DNA of 64,000 nt, taken from Pandoraea terrae. Lineage in GTDB: Bacteria > Pseudomonadota > Gammaproteobacteria > Burkholderiales > Burkholderiaceae. Numbering within the stretch: position 1 is the stretch's first letter; the number at the start of each line of letters is the position of its first letter. Shown one piece after another: positions 60,465-64,000 of this stretch. The position numbers and the translations under genes were made by a program. The notes beneath the pieces are model-generated. The model saw nothing but the letters and a program-made list of their open reading frames with translations, was not told the origin of the DNA and made no database searches. The stretch is from contig NZ_CABPRZ010000023.1 of the NCBI RefSeq assembly GCF_902459695.1, forward strand, positions 1 through 64,000. Direction: 5' to 3'.

Positions 60465-61335
60465 CTTCCAATAGCTCCGAAACCTTGGCGCGGCGCGCCG
60501 CCGGCAACGCCTGAAGCGAGCGCCGCCCGCGCTCCCCGAGGAAGTACGCCCGGATAAACGGATGATCGACGCGAACCACGTCTTCCACCGGCGCGTTGAC
60601 GAGCACCTTGCGGTCGGCCAGCACCGCCACGCTGGTCGACAACATCACCATGGTGTCGAGATCGTGTGTGACCATTACCACGGTCAAGCCAAGCGAGCGA
60701 TGTAAACCGCGCACCATGGCGACGAATTCGTCCGATGCCTCCGGATCCAGGCCCGCGGTCGGCTCATCGAGAAACAGCAGTTCGGGCTCGAGCGCAATGG
60801 CACGCGCAATCCCCACGCGCTTTACCATGCCGCCCGACAGTTCGGACGGCAGCCGGCTGGCATGCCTGCACGACAGCCCGACCATTTCGAGCTTGTACAT
60901 CACCACGTCCCGGATCAGATCCTCGGACAATGTGTGCAGTTCGCGCAAAGGCTGCGCAATATTGTCGAAGACCGATAACGCCGAGAACAGCGCGCCGCGC
61001 TGGAACAGCATACCCGAGCGGCGGCGCAACAAATGCGCGGTACGCCGGTCGATCATTGTGATGTCATGACCGAAGATACGGATGTGCCCGCTCGAGGGAT
61101 CTTCGAGCCCCATGATCTGGCGCACCAGCGTGGTCTTGCCCGATCCGGAGCCGCCGACGAGGGCGACGATATCGCCGCGCGACACCGTCAGGTCAAGGTG
61201 TTCGTGGATCACGTGGCTGCCGTAGCGCTTGCAAAGATCGCGCACCTCGATGATCGGCTCGCCGTCGGCCAACGTCAATGCGCCACGGGCGTCGGGCGGC
61301 GCGTTGGCGGGCATGTTCGGCATGGTGCTGGTCAT
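60454..61335 (-). CDS. MlaF-like ABC transporter ATP-binding protein
   Basis: A 293-residue ATPase with Walker A LVGGSGSGKTTLVRQIMG, signature LSGGMVKRVGIARAIA, and Walker B LLFLDEPTAGLDPEA; the C-terminal region holds the MlaF-like extension. It drives lipid movement by the MCE transporter. Its ATG overlaps the permease stop by 4 bases. Confidence 0.94.
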   Translation of the reverse strand: MTSTMPNMPANAPPDARGALTLADGEPIIEVRDLCKRYGSHVIHEHLDLTVSRGDIVALVGGSGSGKTTLVRQIMGLEDPSSGHIRIFGHDITMIDRRTAHLLRRRSGMLFQRGALFSALSVFDNIAQPLRELHTLSEDLIRDVVMYKLEMVGLSCRHASRLPSELSGGMVKRVGIARAIALEPELLFLDEPTAGLDPEASDEFVAMVRGLHRSLGLTVVMVTHDLDTMVMLSTSVAVLADRKVLVNAPVEDVVRVDHPFIRAYFLGERGRRSLQALPAARRAKVSELLEDGK

Positions 61336-62492
61336 CCGAACCCCACTCTCGAGAACAGGATCGCAAAGACCGCGTCGGCGAGGATGACCACGGTGATGGA
61401 GGTCACCACGGATTGCGTCGTGCCTTCGCCAAGACTCTTCGTATTGGGTGCGACGCGCAGCCCGAAGTGGCAGGCGACGAACGCGATCAGCATGCCGAAC
61501 ACGACGCCCTTGCCCAGGCCGATCCACAAGTTTGCGATATTGACCGCACCCGGCAACGTCGAAAAGAAGTACTTCAGGCCGATGCCGAGTTCGACCTTGG
61601 CCGCCAGCGCACCGCCGGCCAGCGACACGATGTTCGTCCACATGACGAGCAACGGCATGGCCACCGCGAGCGCAATGACCTTCGGCGCAATCAGGCGAAG
61701 GCCATGCGGAATATCCATGACGCGCATGGCATCGAGCTCTTCCGTCACGCGCATGACGCCGAGTTGCGCCGTGATGGCCGAACCGGAGCGGCCTGCCACC
61801 AGAATGGCGGACAGCACCGGCCCGAGCTCGCGGATGATCGACAATCCCAGAATATTGACGATGAATGTGCTGGCGCCGTACAGCTTGAGCTGTTGCGACG
61901 ACAGATAGGACAGGACGATGCCGATCAGGAACGCGGTGAGCGCCGTAATGCCGAGCGCTTGCGTGCCGGCACTGTAGATGTTGGCGGAGATTTCGCGCCA
62001 CGGGGCCCGGACCGGGTGACGCGCCATGCGCAGCAGATCGAAGATGAACTGTCCGAGCATGCCAATGCCGTCGCGCAAATGATCGCACAACGAAAAAATC
62101 GCAAAGCCGACGCGGCTGACGAAACTGATGCGCGGCGCCGGCTCCGGCGTCTCCCGGGTCGTATCGAACGTCGCCAGCCGTGCAAACAGCGTGCGCTGCG
62201 CAGCGGTCAACGCCACCTGCCGCGGCAGTTGGCCCCGCCAGTAACGCCACAACGCCTGCGCACCCACGTGATCGAGTTTTTCGACTTGCGTCAGGTCCCA
62301 CGCCAGATCACCGCGCGGCAGCGCTCGCACCAGACCCAGCAGGGTCTTCTTGCGCCGCGCCAGCGCCAACGCGGTCCAGAGACCACGAAGCATCACCACC
62401 CGGCCTTGTGCGGTGGTGGTCAGCTCCAGTGTGGGCACGGCGTCGAGATTCAAGCGGGCGGTCTCCTTGGCATCGTCAGCGGCTGCGGCCAT
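61332..62492 (-). CDS. MlaE-family permease with N-terminal STAS domain
   Basis: A 386-residue protein. Residues 1-115 form a STAS-like domain (LTQVEKLDHVGAQALWRY); the rest is the MlaE permease (FLIGIVLSYLSSQQLKLYG, GPVLSAILVAGRSGSAITAQLGVMRVTEELDAM). The fusion combines MlaB and MlaE functions. First gene of a four-gene operon (permease, ATPase, MCE, lipoprotein). Confidence 0.94.
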   Translation of the reverse strand: MAAAADDAKETARLNLDAVPTLELTTTAQGRVVMLRGLWTALALARRKKTLLGLVRALPRGDLAWDLTQVEKLDHVGAQALWRYWRGQLPRQVALTAAQRTLFARLATFDTTRETPEPAPRISFVSRVGFAIFSLCDHLRDGIGMLGQFIFDLLRMARHPVRAPWREISANIYSAGTQALGITALTAFLIGIVLSYLSSQQLKLYGASTFIVNILGLSIIRELGPVLSAILVAGRSGSAITAQLGVMRVTEELDAMRVMDIPHGLRLIAPKVIALAVAMPLLVMWTNIVSLAGGALAAKVELGIGLKYFFSTLPGAVNIANLWIGLGKGVVFGMLIAFVACHFGLRVAPNTKSLGEGTTQSVVTSITVVILADAVFAILFSRVGFG

Positions 62493-62634
62493 TGTACGGT
62501 ACTCACGGCGGCCCTTCCTGGCAATCGGACGACACCCCGATCGTTCAAGGAATCAGCGCACACGCCGCTCGGACTTGCCCGAAAGCCATGAGCACGGCCC
62601 CTCTCCGGACGAACAGCCCGTTACAATACGAGCC

Positions 62635-63648
62635 ATGACTTCACGCACTTCCCCCCACGACACGCCGACCGCCGCCGCCTCGCCCGACGCCGCGCGAGGC
62701 GATGCAGCCCTCGCGCCCGAGACCGGCCGCCGTCGCGTCGACGCCTCCCGCCTGGCTGCGCGCCTGGCCCTGCCGGTGCGGCGTTGGCCCATCGACCTCG
62801 TCGACGTCACGGGATCGACCAACGCGGACCTGCTGGTCCGCCTGCGCGATGATCCGTCGCAGGCGCCGGCCGCGCGTCTGGCCTATACCCAGGAAGCGGG
62901 CCGCGGTCAGCGCGGGCGCGCTTGGCAAAGCGTGCCGGGCGACAGCCTTACCTTTTCCGTCGCCTATGCCATGCCCGGAGGACCGGCCCGGTTGGCCGGC
63001 TTGTCGCTCGCGACAGGGGTGGCCGTCGTCGAGGCGCTCTCCGACCTACCGCTGTCCCGGCCGCAGGCCGTGGCGCTGAAATGGCCGAACGACGTCCTGC
63101 TGGCCGGGCGCAAGCTCGCCGGCATCCTGATCGAGACGGTTCCCGCCGGTCAGGGCCGAACGGGCGTCGTTATCGGCATCGGCATCAACCTGCGCCAGGC
63201 CGAAGCGCTGTCTGCGCGCATGGCGGCGGCCCCGGCGGGCGCTTCAACGGCATCCGCTGGCGCTGCGCAAACGAACGCCGCCGACCTCGTGCCCGCCACC
63301 CAGCCAGCTGCGCTCGAGGAGGTGCTGGCCGAGCCCGACATGACCACGGTTTTCGCGGCTTTGCTGAACCGGCTCGCCCCCATGCTCGACCGGTTCGCGA
63401 CCGAGGGCTTCGCGCCGTTCCGGGACGACTGGGAAACGATGCATGCGTTCGCCAACGCGCCCGTGCGCCTGATCGAACGGGGCCGCGACATCCTGCACGG
63501 CATCGCGCTCGGCGTTGACATGCAAGGCTGTCTGCGTGTGGCCACGGACAACGGTGAGCGGGTTATCGCCAGCGGCGAAGTCTCGCTACGGCCTGCCGGC
63601 CCGGGTGGCCCTGCGCGGACCGGAGATCGTGCCGGAGATCGCGAATGA
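62635..63648 (+). CDS. birA: Biotin--[acetyl-CoA-carboxylase] ligase
   Basis: A 337-residue biotin ligase. WPIDLVDVTGSTNADLL, EAGRGQRGRAWQS and LKWPNDVLLAGRKLAGILIE are the catalytic motifs. It lacks the N-terminal winged helix of E. coli BirA, so it is a monofunctional group I enzyme. An Ala-rich insertion (about residues 200-240) precedes the C-terminal domain. It overlaps coaX by 4 bases (ATGA), a common Burkholderiales pair. Confidence 0.94.
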   Translation: MTSRTSPHDTPTAAASPDAARGDAALAPETGRRRVDASRLAARLALPVRRWPIDLVDVTGSTNADLLVRLRDDPSQAPAARLAYTQEAGRGQRGRAWQSVPGDSLTFSVAYAMPGGPARLAGLSLATGVAVVEALSDLPLSRPQAVALKWPNDVLLAGRKLAGILIETVPAGQGRTGVVIGIGINLRQAEALSARMAAAPAGASTASAGAAQTNAADLVPATQPAALEEVLAEPDMTTVFAALLNRLAPMLDRFATEGFAPFRDDWETMHAFANAPVRLIERGRDILHGIALGVDMQGCLRVATDNGERVIASGEVSLRPAGPGGPARTGDRAGDRE

Positions 63649-64000
63649 GCGCGCCCTGGCTCCTCATCGACGCGGGCAACAGCCGTATCAAATGGGCGTT
63701 GGCGCCGGGCCGAAAGCCGGCCGGCTGGCGTGCCGCCCAACCGGCTTTCCTGGCGAGCGGCGCCGTAGCGCACGCACAGTGGCGGAGTCTGGCAGGAGAC
63801 ATCCGTGCCCAATGGCCAGCCCCGGATACGCGTCTCGCGCCGCCGCTCGGGGCAACGCCGGGCCTCCCCATCGGGCAACCCGATCGGCCCGGCGGCATCG
63901 CGTGTCCCGCACCCGCCGGGGTATGGGTATCGAACGTTGCGGGCGAGGCGGCCGACCAGGCCGTGCGCGTGACGTTGCAGACGCTCTGGGGCGTGGGACC
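63645..64000 (+). CDS. coaX: Type III pantothenate kinase, N-terminal part (cut by window edge)
   Basis: Open to the right edge, 118 codons are visible. It begins MSAPWLLIDAGNSRIKWALA, the phosphate-binding DxGNSR-K motif of CoaX, and WVSNVAGEAADQAV follows. It phosphorylates pantothenate for coenzyme A synthesis. Coupled to birA by overlap. Confidence 0.9.
   Translation, partial: MSAPWLLIDAGNSRIKWALAPGRKPAGWRAAQPAFLASGAVAHAQWRSLAGDIRAQWPAPDTRLAPPLGATPGLPIGQPDRPGGIACPAPAGVWVSNVAGEAADQAVRVTLQTLWGVG

Noticed and set aside
60454-62301. 615-residue reading of the mlaF-like frame
   Set aside because: The upstream half is out of frame with the MlaE permease coding sequence, which clearly occupies that region; the ATG at 61335 overlaps its stop as expected.

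Overview
The window looks like a chromosomal segment of a Burkholderiaceae beta-proteobacterium, most likely Pandoraea or a close relative. This is judged from high GC, gene content and gene order, including a caa3-type cytochrome oxidase, the add/NCS2/nucleoside hydrolase set, a glnK-amtB operon, dctABD, birA-coaX, and GshA of the beta-proteobacterial type. No search was run. I see no rRNA, tRNA, CRISPR array, insertion sequence or prophage gene. Most of the window is housekeeping chromosome.

Layout. 1-2242: start of the cytochrome oxidase operon (ctaD partial, coxB with a fused haem c domain, a DUF2244 membrane protein). 2764-13092: an accessory biosynthetic island, consisting of a LuxR-type acyl-homoserine-lactone receptor facing a tightly coupled nine-gene operon on the minus strand. 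13205-26464: housekeeping genes (methyltransferase, comF, trmL, gpsA, secB, grxC, rhodanese, gpmA, ctpA, moeB/thiF, PTS IIA-HPr-EI, gshB) and a large LuxR-HTH regulator. 26884-33562: gshA, a nitrogen operon (TorF porin-glnK-amtB), ubiK, comM. 33652-39869: a purine nucleoside salvage group. 40100-48638: a lipoprotein, a thioredoxin-like protein, and a co-directional ABC transporter-dctA-dctB-dctD run. 48932-56406: IclR/N-formylglutamate amidohydrolase pair, lipA-lipB, a LysR/DUF2917 pair, ybeD-dat-dacA. 56616-64000: hydrolase, 2Fe-2S protein, VanZ protein, a Mla-type lipid transporter operon, birA and the start of coaX.

The most unusual region is the island. In transcription order its operon encodes SbnA-like and SbnB-like enzymes (together expected to make L-2,3-diaminopropionate), a divergent adenylosuccinate synthetase paralogue, an AurF-like di-iron N-oxygenase, an acetylornithine-carbamoyltransferase-like enzyme, a zinc-ribbon threonine-synthase-like PLP enzyme, a D-amino-acid-oxidase-like flavoenzyme, a flavin reductase and an NHL beta-propeller protein. 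There is no NRPS, PKS, carrier protein or exporter. Upstream of the first gene lies a perfect 16-bp lux-box dyad (CT-N12-AG form), spaced from a good -10 hexamer as in class II LuxR promoters. I infer a quorum-controlled pathway to a small N-oxygenated, possibly carbamoylated diaminopropionate antimetabolite. The PurA paralogue would be either a self-resistance target or a biosynthetic ligase.

The sequence also shows two near-consensus sigma-54 promoters. One, with an NtrC-like enhancer, precedes the porin-glnK-amtB operon. The other, with two DctD-like upstream dyads, precedes the ABC transporter-dctABD run. In addition, a 58-codon ORF ends exactly in a strong intrinsic terminator next to a 22-bp dyad at about 26512-26778.
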